Shown here in pieces: positions 50,054 through 58,745 of a stretch of 64,000 nt of DNA (position 1 is its first letter; every line of letters starts with the position of its first letter). Under the pieces are notes generated by a model. The model saw nothing but the letters and a program-made list of their open reading frames with translations. It searched no databases and was not told the DNA's origin. The stretch is taken from positions 1,922,001 through 1,986,000 of the forward strand of contig NZ_JAHZTD010000001.1 in NCBI RefSeq assembly GCF_019599275.1, in the 5' to 3' direction. This DNA comes from Hymenobacter sp. HSC-4F20. Its GTDB lineage: Bacteria; Bacteroidota; Bacteroidia; Cytophagales; Hymenobacteraceae. Position numbers and translations under genes: made by a program.

Positions 50054-52849
50054 ATGAAAATAGGCATCTTCTTCGGCGGCCCGTCGCGTGAGCGGGAAAT
50101 CAGCTTTGCGGGCGGCCGCACCGTGTACGATAATCTGGATAAGTCCTTGTTTGAGGCGGTTCCCGTGTTTGTGGACAGCCGCGGCAACTTCATTCAGCTC
50201 AACTGGGAGTACATTTACAAGGGCACCATCCGGGACTTTTACCCGCCCGTTTCGGCGCTGCCGCGCACGGAGCTGCCCTGGCAGGTCTACATTGAAAGTC
50301 TGGGCGAGCTGAGCCTGGAGGAGCAGGACCGCATCATTTCCGAAGTGGGCCGCCGCATTCAGCCCCAGGAGCTGAGCAGCCTCATGGACTTTGCTTTCCT
50401 GGCCCTACACGGACCGGCGGGCGAAGACGGCGCCATTCAGGGCTTGCTGGAATGGTACGGCATTCCGTACTCGGGCTCCGGCATCCTGCCTTCCGCTTTC
50501 GGCATCGATAAAATTGCCCAGAAGAATCTTTTACGCGCTACTCACCAATCTACTCCTGACTTCCGCATCCTGACGGCCGCAGAGTGGGATGCAGGTGACC
50601 ATGCCGCCATTCTTGATTATTTAATAAGTCATTTTTCGCTGCCTATGGTGTTTAAAGCACCTCGGCAGGGTTCCAGCATTGGTATCAGTATTCTGCGTGA
50701 AGCAGACCTAAAGCAGTTTGGAGCGGCGGTAGAACGCAGCTTATTCCGTCGAACAGTTACCCAAACGGAATGGCAGGCGCTGTCAGATCAGCAGAAAGTC
50801 GTGTGGCTTCAGCAACTGGTGGATATTCGTGAAGGTATTGGCTTACCGGTTGTGCTTGATGACGAAACCGAACTGGTATATCAACCAGAGCAGTTGTTGA
50901 AGGCACTAAATGAGCGGCTTCAAACCGCTGAAACGGTGCGTCTGACCAGTGTGGACGGTGAAACGCAGGTATTGGTGGAGAAATTTATGCAGGGCCGTGA
51001 GTTTTCCTGCATTGTGGTAGAAGACCCCGAGGGCAAGCCGCTGGCCCTACCTCCTACGGAGATTGTAAAGGGCGAGGAAATGTTCGACTACCGCTCGAAA
51101 TATCTACCCGGCCTGGCTCGCAAAATCACTCCCATTGACTTGCCCGAAGAGGTTATCCAAGCTATTCGGGATGCTTGTGAGCAAATGTTTACCACATTTG
51201 GGTTTCAGGTATACGCGCGCCTCGACGGATTTATTTCCGAAAGAAAAGGCAGGTGGCATGTAGTTGCGCCTACAACTACGCAAGAGGAAATAGATGAGCA
51301 TCTGAAAGCTACAGCCAAGCAAGATTCGGAGCCACACTATGCCATAACCCTCAACGACCCGAACACGACGTCGGGCATGCTGCCAGCCTCATTTTTCTTC
51401 CACCAAGCGGCGGAAATCGGGTTGAACCCTTCGCAGTTCCTGACCTACCTGATTCGCACTTCGTTGGCGGCACGCCGCCGGGCGGGGCTGCGCCCTGTGA
51501 AGCTGGCCGGCCTGCTTACCCAGTTGGATGCCGCCGTAGCGGCCCGCGCTTCCGAGGAACGCACCCGCACCAAGGTGGCCGTAATTATGGGCGGTTACTC
51601 CTCAGAGCGGCACATTTCGGTGGAAAGCGGCCGCAACATCTATGAGAAGCTTAGCTCCTCCGTGAAGTACGAACCGGTTCCGGTGTTTCTGACGGGTAGC
51701 AGCCAGGAGTTCCGCCTCTACGTGCTGCCCATCAACGTGATGCTCAAAGACAACGCCGACGACATTCGGGAGAAAGTGGAGCACATGGAGGCCGGCCACG
51801 GCCTGCACCCCATCTTGGAGCGCATTCGTCGTGAGGCTTCGGCTATTACCAGCACCTACGCCGGGCAGCCCACGGCCCAGCCGCGCCGCGTTTCCTTCGA
51901 TGAGCTGGCCCAGATGGTGGATGAGGTGTTTATTGCCCTGCACGGTCGCCCCGGCGAGGATGGCGCCCTGCAGCGGGAGCTGGAAAAGTACGGCCTGCCC
52001 TACAACGGCTCGGGCGTGGAAAGCTCCAGCATCACCATCAATAAGTTCGAAACCAACCGCCGCCTGCGCCAAGCGGGTATGCGCGTGGCCGAGCACCGCA
52101 TGGCCAACCGCCTGGAATGGGACGCCGACCACGAAGGCTTCTACCGCAGCCTGGAAACCCAGTTTCCCTACCCCTTCATTGCCAAGCCAGCCGACGATGG
52201 CTGCTCTTCGGCGGTAAAGAAAATCAAGAACCGCGCGGAGCTGGAGGCCTTCACCCGCCTTATCTTCCGCAACCAGGAAGCGCTTAGCGAGGCCGAAGCG
52301 ACTACCCTCAGCCTGGGCTTCAAGGAAGAATTCCCGCAGAAGGATGCCTTCCTGGTAGAAACCCTGATTGACCGCGACGGGGCGGCGCACTTCCTGGAAA
52401 TCACCGGCGGCCTGCTCACGCACTGGACTGAAAACGGGGAGCTAAAAGTAGAAGTGTTTGAAGCCTCCGAGGCCCTGGCTACCGGCGAGGTGCTAAGCCT
52501 GGAAGAGAAATTCCTGGCCGGCGAAGGTCAGAACATCACCCCCGCCCGCTACGCCGCTGATTTGCAGGAACGCCAGCGCGTATCGGAGGAGGTGAAGAAG
52601 GAGCTGGGCCGGGTGGCCGAAATCCTGAACATCCAGGGGTACGCCCGTATTGACGCCTTTGTGCGGGTGCGCCAGAACGGAGCCGTGGAGGTTATCATCA
52701 TCGAGGTAAACTCCCTACCCGGCATGACGCCCGCCACCTGCATCTTCCACCAAACCGCCCTGGCCGGCTACACCCCCTACGACTTCATCGACCGGATCCT
52801 GGAGTTCGGCAAGCAGCGCACGGAGAAAGCCTCCGCGGTGCAAGGCTAG
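50054..52849 (+). CDS. Double-module D-alanine-D-alanine ligase-like protein
   Basis: A 931-residue protein made of two complete ATP-grasp ligase modules; ordinary Ddl has one, about 300-360 residues. Module 1 (about 1-470) starts MKIGIFFGGPSREREIS, has FLALHGPAGEDGAIQG, APRQGSSIGISI and EMFDYRSKYLPG, but its metal motif reads DPNTTSGM. Module 2 (about 495-931) starts KVAVIMGGYSSERHIS, has FIALHGRPGEDGALQ and the standard EVNSLPGM. Module 2 lacks the usual YDYxxKY loop, which module 1 has. The two may complement each other. Bases 50520-51400 are clearly lower in GC than the rest. It is followed by a PASTA gene, pointing to peptidoglycan. Whether it makes D-Ala-D-Ala, D-Ala-D-Lac or another product is not clear. 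Confidence 0.85.
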   Translation: MKIGIFFGGPSREREISFAGGRTVYDNLDKSLFEAVPVFVDSRGNFIQLNWEYIYKGTIRDFYPPVSALPRTELPWQVYIESLGELSLEEQDRIISEVGRRIQPQELSSLMDFAFLALHGPAGEDGAIQGLLEWYGIPYSGSGILPSAFGIDKIAQKNLLRATHQSTPDFRILTAAEWDAGDHAAILDYLISHFSLPMVFKAPRQGSSIGISILREADLKQFGAAVERSLFRRTVTQTEWQALSDQQKVVWLQQLVDIREGIGLPVVLDDETELVYQPEQLLKALNERLQTAETVRLTSVDGETQVLVEKFMQGREFSCIVVEDPEGKPLALPPTEIVKGEEMFDYRSKYLPGLARKITPIDLPEEVIQAIRDACEQMFTTFGFQVYARLDGFISERKGRWHVVAPTTTQEEIDEHLKATAKQDSEPHYAITLNDPNTTSGMLPASFFFHQAAEIGLNPSQFLTYLIRTSLAARRRAGLRPVKLAGLLTQLDAAVAARASEERTRTKVAVIMGGYSSERHISVESGRNIYEKLSSSVKYEPVPVFLTGSSQEFRLYVLPINVMLKDNADDIREKVEHMEAGHGLHPILERIRREASAITSTYAGQPTAQPRRVSFDELAQMVDEVFIALHGRPGEDGALQRELEKYGLPYNGSGVESSSITINKFETNRRLRQAGMRVAEHRMANRLEWDADHEGFYRSLETQFPYPFIAKPADDGCSSAVKKIKNRAELEAFTRLIFRNQEALSEAEATTLSLGFKEEFPQKDAFLVETLIDRDGAAHFLEITGGLLTHWTENGELKVEVFEASEALATGEVLSLEEKFLAGEGQNITPARYAADLQERQRVSEEVKKELGRVAEILNIQGYARIDAFVRVRQNGAVEVIIIEVNSLPGMTPATCIFHQTALAGYTPYDFIDRILEFGKQRTEKASAVQG

Positions 52850-52858
52850 GGTCAAAGG

Positions 52859-52970
52859 AACGTCATTCCGAGCTAGTCGAGGAATCTCGCGTGCTGACGT
52901 TGTGAGGCTAATTCAACGTCAGCACACGAGATGCTTCGCTGCGCTCTGCATGACGTTTCGGAATGACGTT
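52859..52970. repeat. Nested palindrome of the CGTCATTCC family
   Basis: The ends are AACGTCATTCCGA and its complement; inside lie perfect 12-base arms, GTGCTGACGTTG (about 52891-52902) and CAACGTCAGCAC (52914-52925). It shares its ends and the TCTCGCGTGCTGAC block with the copy at 38670-38781. Confidence 0.88.
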
Positions 52971-53076
52971 CGGGTTAAAACTATTTCACTACCCCTCCTT
53001 ACTCGCTTTCTAATTCCTAGTTTTGTCTGCTGAGTTCTAGCTCCTGACGACTTCCTACCCCCTAGCTTCTCCCCTA

Positions 53077-53862
53077 ATGTCTTTCTTTAAGTCCGATACT
53101 CCTGCCGACTTGCTCAAGCATGTGCTGGTGATTCTGCTGGCGACGGGTATTCTAGTGTTCGGGTTCTTTTACGTGTACCTGCCCATCACCACCAACCACG
53201 GCGAAACCATTGTGGTACCCAAGATTACGGGCATGAGTCAGGCGGAGCTGGAAGACTACCTCGATGAGCGGGACCTAGCCTATTTCGTGGACGACAGCAC
53301 CTACGACGCCTCTATCCGGCCCGGCACGGTGCTGACGCAGGAGCCCAAAGCGGGCGAGAAGGTGAAGGAAGGCCGCAAGATTTACATTTCGGTGGCCATG
53401 AAGAACCCACCCGTCATCAAGATGCCCAAGCTGACGGATGGCTCCCTGAAAAATGCCCAGCTCATCCTGAAAAGCTACGACCTGATTGTGGGCCAGATCA
53501 AGCTGGTGCCTAACATCCAGAAGGATGCCGTGCTGCGGCAGTTCGTGGGCGGCAAGGAGGTAGCACCCGGCGCGGCCATCACCAAAGGCACCCGCGTAGA
53601 CCTAGAGGTAGGCGACGGCCTGGGCAACCAGGAGTTCCCGGTGCCGAACTTGGTGAACATGCCCGTCGATGAGGCCACTACCCTGCTGGTAGGCCAGGGC
53701 CTGCAAGTCGGTGAAACCTTCTACCAGGAGCCCGAGGAAGGCCAGACCGAAGGCACCGTAGTAAAGCAGCGCCCCGTACCTGGCCCCGGCACTACCATCC
53801 GGATGGGTCAGCTGGTTGACCTGTGGGTAGCCGGCAAGGAGCCCGTGAAAGAAGTGCAGTAA
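53077..53862 (+). CDS. Membrane-anchored PASTA domain protein
   Basis: A 261-residue protein with a short cytoplasmic tail, one membrane span (HVLVILLATGILVFGFFYVYL, about 15-35) and three PASTA domains (VPKITGMSQAELEDYLDE..., MPKLTDGSLKNAQLILK..., VPNLVNMPVDEATTLLVG...). PASTA domains bind peptidoglycan stem peptides in Ser/Thr kinases and penicillin-binding proteins; here no kinase or PBP domain is fused. It lies 227 bases after the double ligase gene. Confidence 0.92.
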   Translation: MSFFKSDTPADLLKHVLVILLATGILVFGFFYVYLPITTNHGETIVVPKITGMSQAELEDYLDERDLAYFVDDSTYDASIRPGTVLTQEPKAGEKVKEGRKIYISVAMKNPPVIKMPKLTDGSLKNAQLILKSYDLIVGQIKLVPNIQKDAVLRQFVGGKEVAPGAAITKGTRVDLEVGDGLGNQEFPVPNLVNMPVDEATTLLVGQGLQVGETFYQEPEEGQTEGTVVKQRPVPGPGTTIRMGQLVDLWVAGKEPVKEVQ

Positions 53863-53879
53863 AACTGACTGTAATACGC

Positions 53880-53920
53880 TGGAAAAAGGTTCGTTGGTAG
53901 CTACCGCGAACCTTTTTCCA
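53880..53920 (+). terminator. Rho-independent terminator
   Basis: TGGAAAAAGGTTCG pairs with CGAACCTTTTTCCA around a short loop, 18 bases after the PASTA gene. Confidence 0.88.
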
Positions 53921-53976
53921 TTCCGGGCCGTGAGAGAGGCTCTCTCCCTCCGGTTTCCGCCCTTTACTTTGCCCTG

Positions 53977-55851
53977 ATGATGTATCCCCTACGTTCTCTT
54001 ATTGCCCTGTCTCTGCTGCTGGGCCTGCTGCCACTCACCAGTTGGGGGCAGGTACTTATTCAGCCGTTGGGGGCCGAGCCGCCCCACCAAGCCGCTCCGG
54101 GCCGAACTGCGGCCCGCCCTGCTGCTACCCTCTCCCTCCCGTTCTTCGACGATTTCAGCCAGCAGCCCGAAGGTCTGCCCGATGCCCAGCGCTGGGAGCT
54201 TTCGGGCGGCACGCTGGTAAATAACCGTTACCCCCGCCGCCCGCCTACCAGGGCCGTGGCTACGCTGGACGGGCTCGATGAGCAGGGCCGGGCCCGCGGG
54301 CCGGTGTCATTCATTGGGGAAGGCGACCTGCTGACCTCGCAGCCCCTGGATCTGAGAAGCCTGACGGCGGCCGACAACGTGTACCTGAGTTTTTTCTGGC
54401 AGGCTGGCTCGCTGGTGGGGCCGCCCGCGCCCAGCGGTACCCGCCCCGTGGCGCTGTACGTCGATTTTCTGGATCAGGACCAGCAGTGGCAGCAGGTGTG
54501 GCAGGTACGCAGTGCCGGCGACACAACTATCTTTCGCTTTAAGGCCCTACCCGTCAATCAGCCGGAGTTTCTGCACGAGGGCTTCCGCTTCCGCTTCCGC
54601 ACCACCGGCTACCTGTTCACCAACCGCGACGCCTGGAGCGTGGACTACGTGCGCCTGGACCGCAACCGTACCGCTACCGACTCCACGTTCCGCGATATTG
54701 CCGTGAGCCGGGCCCTGCCCAGCGCCCTGAAGCGGTACACGGCCATGCCAGTGGCCCAGTTCAATCAGAATGCAGCTCAGGAGCTAACGGACCGCACGGG
54801 TACCACTGCCAACAGCTTCGATAGTGGGCCCGCGCCTACGCCCATCCGCTGGACGGGGACGCTGGAGGTGCTACCCAATGGTCCTACCAGCCAGTTCCTG
54901 AACGGCGGGGCTTCCATTGATGCCAACTCGCGGCAGCTGCCGGTGCTGGGCAGTGTACGCTCGGTTAATGTGCCACTCACGCCTACCCCCAAGTTTTTGC
55001 GCCAGCGCGTGAGCCTGGCTACCAACGAAAACAGCGCACTTACCCAGTCTAATGACACCATCAGCCGGGTAACGGAGCTGGGTACGTACTTCGCCTACGA
55101 CGACGGCACGGCCGAAACCAGCGTGAGCTTGCCGCCGGCTTCCACCGGTCCGGTCAGCTACCTGGCGCAGCGCTTCGACCTGAACCAGCCCGACCAGATC
55201 CGGGCCATCCGCCTCTACCTGGTGCCAAATACGGCGGGCGGCCGCACGATTACGCTCAACCTCTGGGATGATGACGGCACGGGCAAGCCCACAGCCACGC
55301 CCAAGGCCACGAAATCCTACACTACCCCCGCCAGCCTGCCCGCTGGCCCGGCCTTCGTGGAAATTCCGTTTGATGCGCCGGTGCCCGTGAGCGGCCGTTT
55401 CTACGCCGGCTATGGCGAGGCCGCCACCCAGAACAACGTGGCGTTCGGCTTCGACTTAAATAACGCCTCTCCCGCTGGCTACCTACTGCTGAATGCGCTG
55501 GGCACCTGGAACACCCTTAGCACGGCCACGGCCACCCGGCCCGCCGGCGCCCTGATGCTGCGCCCCGTTACCGGCAGCACTATCACCGGCACGGCTGCCC
55601 CGGCGGAGGTAGCGGCCGCCTACCAGCTCTATCCTAACCCTACCCCGGACGGCCGCGTGCGGGTGCAGGGCCGCTACGCCCACGCCGCCGCCTTCGACGC
55701 GCTGGGCCGCGTAGTATGGGAGCAGCTAGCCGCCGAGCAGGGCCAGGCGGAGCTGACGCTGCCGCCGCTGCCTGCCGGTGTGTATTTCGTGCGCCTGACT
55801 TTGCCCAATGGCCAGCTGGTTACCAAACGGCTCTCGGTGCTGACCCAGTAG
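53977..55851 (+). CDS. Secreted protein with type IX sorting tail (type A)
   Basis: A 624-residue exported protein. The signal peptide (LIALSLLLGLLPLTSWGQ) is followed by a long beta-rich region of unknown role, with FFDDFSQQPEGLPDAQRW near 50 as in many such proteins. The last 75 residues are a type A sorting domain: YQLYPNPTPDGRVRVQ..., FDALGRVVWEQL and LPAGVYFVRLTLPNGQLVTKRL. It should cross the outer membrane by the type IX system, with removal of the tail. ATG at 53977 or 53980. A -7-like box TTACTTTG lies at 53964-53971, five bases upstream. Specific function unknown. Confidence 0.88.
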   Translation: MMYPLRSLIALSLLLGLLPLTSWGQVLIQPLGAEPPHQAAPGRTAARPAATLSLPFFDDFSQQPEGLPDAQRWELSGGTLVNNRYPRRPPTRAVATLDGLDEQGRARGPVSFIGEGDLLTSQPLDLRSLTAADNVYLSFFWQAGSLVGPPAPSGTRPVALYVDFLDQDQQWQQVWQVRSAGDTTIFRFKALPVNQPEFLHEGFRFRFRTTGYLFTNRDAWSVDYVRLDRNRTATDSTFRDIAVSRALPSALKRYTAMPVAQFNQNAAQELTDRTGTTANSFDSGPAPTPIRWTGTLEVLPNGPTSQFLNGGASIDANSRQLPVLGSVRSVNVPLTPTPKFLRQRVSLATNENSALTQSNDTISRVTELGTYFAYDDGTAETSVSLPPASTGPVSYLAQRFDLNQPDQIRAIRLYLVPNTAGGRTITLNLWDDDGTGKPTATPKATKSYTTPASLPAGPAFVEIPFDAPVPVSGRFYAGYGEAATQNNVAFGFDLNNASPAGYLLLNALGTWNTLSTATATRPAGALMLRPVTGSTITGTAAPAEVAAAYQLYPNPTPDGRVRVQGRYAHAAAFDALGRVVWEQLAAEQGQAELTLPPLPAGVYFVRLTLPNGQLVTKRLSVLTQ

Positions 55852-55947
55852 CCAGGACCCAAAACTCAGCACGGTTGTGCTGGTTTCTTTCCAGTGTTGC
55901 AGCGTAGCAACGTATTTGCCTACCTCTTACCTTTTAGCAGTACCTTC

Positions 55948-56247
55948 ATGACCGACATTACCGCCTCCGAGCTGAAAGAGCGCCAGACCGCTGGCACCGC
56001 CCCCACCATCATCGACGTGCGCGAAACCTGGGAAAACGAGGAAAGCCGCATTGCCGGCAGCCAGAACATTCCGCTGGGCGAGCTACCCGGCAAGCTCGAT
56101 GAGCTGGAAGATCTTAAGGATCAGGAAATTATTGTACACTGCAAGGGCGGTGGCCGCTCGGCCTCGGCCAAAGCCTTCCTTCAGCAACACGGCTTTACCA
56201 ACGTACGCAACCTGCTTGGGGGCATGCAAGCCTACCAACAAGCCTGA
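55948..56247 (+). CDS. Rhodanese-like protein
   Basis: A 99-residue single-domain sulfurtransferase-like protein. TAPTIIDVRETWENEE and HIP-like SQNIPLGEL begin the fold, and IIVHCKGGGRSASAKAFL holds the active Cys followed by the Gly-rich loop. A longer form from an upstream start (55894) has an unlikely N-terminus. It may carry persulfide sulfur in the cytosol. It is followed by a terminator, so it is probably its own unit. Confidence 0.92.
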   Translation: MTDITASELKERQTAGTAPTIIDVRETWENEESRIAGSQNIPLGELPGKLDELEDLKDQEIIVHCKGGGRSASAKAFLQQHGFTNVRNLLGGMQAYQQA

Positions 56248-56270
56248 TCTTCCGGGCACCTGTTCCTTAG

Positions 56271-56313
56271 AGCACCGGGGCTATACGCGCTGTATGGCTC
56301 CGGTGCTTTTTTG
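56271..56313 (+). terminator. Terminator after the rhodanese gene
   Basis: AGCACCGG pairs with CCGGTGCT, followed by six T's. The loop is about 20 bases with its own weak pairing. Confidence 0.75.
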
Positions 56314-56467
56314 CTTTTTGCTTACTCCCTAGGCTCAGCAACAACGGAACACCGGTTTCTGGCCTAACCGTACGTCTGTTGCATCCGCGTCTTAGCTGGC
56401 AGCAGCCCTTGCAACGCAACTTTTTCTACTTCACAATCAGGCCACTGGAACGGCAAGCACGATTTAG

Positions 56468-56493
56468 TTGTATACAATTTAATATTGTACAAT
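56468..56493 (+). promoter_or_regulatory. OhrR-type operator
   Basis: Two perfect 10-base palindromes, TTGTATACAA (56468-56477) and ATTGTACAAT (56484-56493), centred 16 bases apart. This matches the AATTGTATACAATT core of the known Bacillus OhrR operators. It overlaps the expected promoter region; TTTCTTTG at 56503-56510 is one base off a -7 box. It lies 27 bases before ohrR and implies peroxide-sensitive autoregulation of ohrR-ohr. Confidence 0.75.
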
Positions 56494-56520
56494 CATTTTA
56501 GCTTTCTTTGTGCATCGTTT

Positions 56521-56973
56521 ATGAGCCACGCCGCTTCTGCATCTGCCCCGGACCCGCTGCTGCAACTGGAAAACCAGCTGTGCTTTCCGCTCTACGCCCT
56601 GTCGCGGATGATTACGAAGGCCTACCAGCCCATGCTGCAGGAGCTGGACCTGACGTATCCGCAGTACCTGGTTTTTCTGCTGCTCTGGGAGCACCAGGAA
56701 CTGACGGTAAAGGAGCTGGGTGACAAGCTGCTGCTGGATTCGGGTACCCTAACGCCCCTGCTCAAGCGCCTGGAGCAGAAGCAGTGGATCAGCCGCCGCC
56801 GCGACCCGCGCGATGAGCGCTCCGTGATTATCGGGCTGCTGCCGGCGGGGCGGGAGCTGCAGCAGCGGGCCTGCCAGGTGCCGGAACACATTTTTGCCCG
56901 GCTGAATATGCCGCTCCAGGACTTTGAGAACCTGCGGCACCAGCTCACTACACTTTTAACTCAACTGGCTTAA
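56521..56973 (+). CDS. ohrR: MarR-family organic peroxide sensor
   Basis: A 150-residue winged-helix repressor. LENQLCFPLYALSRMITKAYQPML near residue 15 has the conserved reactive Cys and Tyr of OhrR; LTYPQYLVFLLLWEH, LTVKELGDKLLLDSGTLTPLLKRLEQKQWISRRRDPRDERSV is the DNA-binding part with its wing. Oxidation of the Cys by organic hydroperoxides releases the DNA. The ATG at 56521 is preferred to one 12 codons upstream, because it keeps the operator outside the gene. It is followed 39 bases later by ohr. Confidence 0.93.
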   Translation: MSHAASASAPDPLLQLENQLCFPLYALSRMITKAYQPMLQELDLTYPQYLVFLLLWEHQELTVKELGDKLLLDSGTLTPLLKRLEQKQWISRRRDPRDERSVIIGLLPAGRELQQRACQVPEHIFARLNMPLQDFENLRHQLTTLLTQLA

Positions 56974-57012
56974 CACCAGGGCTCTTTCCATCTTTCACTA
57001 CCCCCTCTTCTC

Positions 57013-57450
57013 ATGAAAATCGAGAAAATCTTCACGGCGCAAGCCAAGGCCAAAGGCGGCCGCGACGGTCAGGTTACTTCCGACAACAATGTGCTGAACA
57101 TCGCCCTGAGCACGCCGAAAGAAATGGGCGGCCCCGGCAAAGCCGGCGCTACCAACCCCGAGCAGCTGTTTGCCGCCGGCTACGCGGCCTGCTTCGAGGG
57201 CGCTTTGGGCGTGGCTGCCCGCCAGGCTCAGGTGAAGCTGGAGAACGTAACGGTGGAGGCCTTCATCGGCTTTGGTAAGGCCGAAGACGGCGGCTACGGC
57301 ATCTCCGCCGACTTGCACGTAAACATTCCGGGCGTGGAGCAAGCCCAGGCCGAGCAGCTGGTAGAAGCCGCCCACGGCATTTGCCCCTACTCCCGCGCCA
57401 CGAAGGGCAATATTGAGGTAAACCTCACCACCACGACCAACGCCGCCTAA
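57013..57450 (+). CDS. ohr: Organic hydroperoxide resistance protein
   Basis: A 145-residue OsmC-family thiol peroxidase that reduces organic hydroperoxides. YAACFEGALG holds the peroxidatic Cys and AHGICPYSRATKGNI the resolving Cys; GRDGQV and TNPEQLFAAGY are family signatures. Full length. It forms an operon with ohrR. Confidence 0.96.
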   Translation: MKIEKIFTAQAKAKGGRDGQVTSDNNVLNIALSTPKEMGGPGKAGATNPEQLFAAGYAACFEGALGVAARQAQVKLENVTVEAFIGFGKAEDGGYGISADLHVNIPGVEQAQAEQLVEAAHGICPYSRATKGNIEVNLTTTTNAA

Positions 57451-57475
57451 CCGCGCGCACCGCTCCCCGCTCGTT

Positions 57476-57545
57476 CCGGCCAGCTGCCTACCGCGGTGCC
57501 TTCTGTCAGGGGGCCCGGGCCGGGTAGCTGGCCGGAAGTATTTTT
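57476..57545 (+). terminator. Hairpin after ohr
   Basis: CCGGCCAGCT (57476-57485) pairs with AGCTGGCCGG (57526-57535), with a loop of about 40 bases and a short T run (57541-57546) after it. Likely the end of the ohrR-ohr transcript. Confidence 0.55.
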
Positions 57546-57659
57546 CCGTTGCTGGCAGCGGCCGGCTTCGTAGAAGTTTTATCGCCGCGCGGGTTATACC
57601 TGTTCCGCTGCTACCCCCCGGGGCAAGCACTAGGGTTTCTTTCCATGTACTGCACTCCT

Positions 57660-58655
57660 ATGCAAACGCAAGCCATCCTACTAGCCAGCCGACCCTCCGG
57701 CGCGCCTTCCGCCGACAACTTCCGCTTTGAAACGCGGGACGTGCCTGCCCCTACCTCGGGGCAGGTGCTGCTCAAAACCCGGTACGTTTCCGTTGACCCC
57801 TACATGCGCGGGCGCATGAGCGACGCCAAATCCTACATTGCCCCGTTTGTGGTAGGTGAGCCAATATCCGGCGGCGTGGTAGCTGAGGTGGTCGAAAGCC
57901 AGGTAGAGCAACTGCCCGTTGGCACCCTAGTAACGGGCAATCTGCCCTGGCAGCAGTACAGCGTGGCGGAAGGCAACGCCCTGCAGCCAATTCCGGCCGG
58001 GGCGGCCCCGGCCAGCTACTACCTGGGGCTGCTCGGCATGCCCGGCCTGACGGCGTACTTCGGCCTGCTGGACATTTGCCAGCCCGCGCCTGGCGAAACC
58101 GTGGTTGTATCGGGTGCGGCCGGAGCTGTGGGCCTGATTGTGGGCCAACTGGCCAAGATCAAAGGAGCCCGTGTAGTAGGCACGGCCGGCTCCGACGAGA
58201 AGGTAGCGTACCTGCAGGAGCTGGGCTTCGATGTGGCCATCAATTACAAAACCGCCAATCTTCCCGAGGCGCTGGCTACCGCCGCTCCCAACGGGGTAGA
58301 TTGCTATTTCGATAACGTAGGCGGCGCCATCACCGATGCCGTGTATGACCTGCTTAATAAACACGCCCGCATTGCTCTCTGCGGTCAGATTTCCAGCTAC
58401 AATGCCACCGAGGCCCCGGTTGGCCCCCGCCCAGAAGGCAAGCTTCTGAAAACCAGCGCCAAACTACAAGGCTTCATTGTCAGCGACTACCTACCCCAGT
58501 GGCCCACCGGAGTGCAGCAACTCAGCGAATGGTACCAACAGGGCAAGCTCCGGACCGAGGAAACCATTACGGAAGGCTTCGAGCAGATTCCGGCCGCCTT
58601 CCTGGGCCTGTTCAAAGGCGAAAACACTGGGAAAGCCATTGTGAAAGTAGCCTAG
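57660..58655 (+). CDS. Zinc-independent NADPH-dependent reductase (MDR family)
   Basis: A 331-residue medium-chain reductase of the prostaglandin reductase/CurA/YfmJ group. The start at 57660 (MQTQAILLASRPSG) fits the family; 37 residues upstream do not. YVSVDPYMRGRMSD near 45 and VVSGAAGAVGLIVGQLAKIKGARVVGTAGSDEK near 150 (NADPH site) are characteristic; structural and catalytic zinc Cys are absent. It probably reduces alpha,beta-unsaturated carbonyls, products of lipid oxidation, which fits the neighbouring peroxide genes. Confidence 0.92.
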   Translation: MQTQAILLASRPSGAPSADNFRFETRDVPAPTSGQVLLKTRYVSVDPYMRGRMSDAKSYIAPFVVGEPISGGVVAEVVESQVEQLPVGTLVTGNLPWQQYSVAEGNALQPIPAGAAPASYYLGLLGMPGLTAYFGLLDICQPAPGETVVVSGAAGAVGLIVGQLAKIKGARVVGTAGSDEKVAYLQELGFDVAINYKTANLPEALATAAPNGVDCYFDNVGGAITDAVYDLLNKHARIALCGQISSYNATEAPVGPRPEGKLLKTSAKLQGFIVSDYLPQWPTGVQQLSEWYQQGKLRTEETITEGFEQIPAAFLGLFKGENTGKAIVKVA

Positions 58656-58745
58656 CGGCCGAGGATACCGGGTACTGGCAAGCCCGCTGAGCGCGGCTGC
58701 CTACCCCCTGCCGGTACCCAAAACCTTCCGTTTATCATCTGCCTT

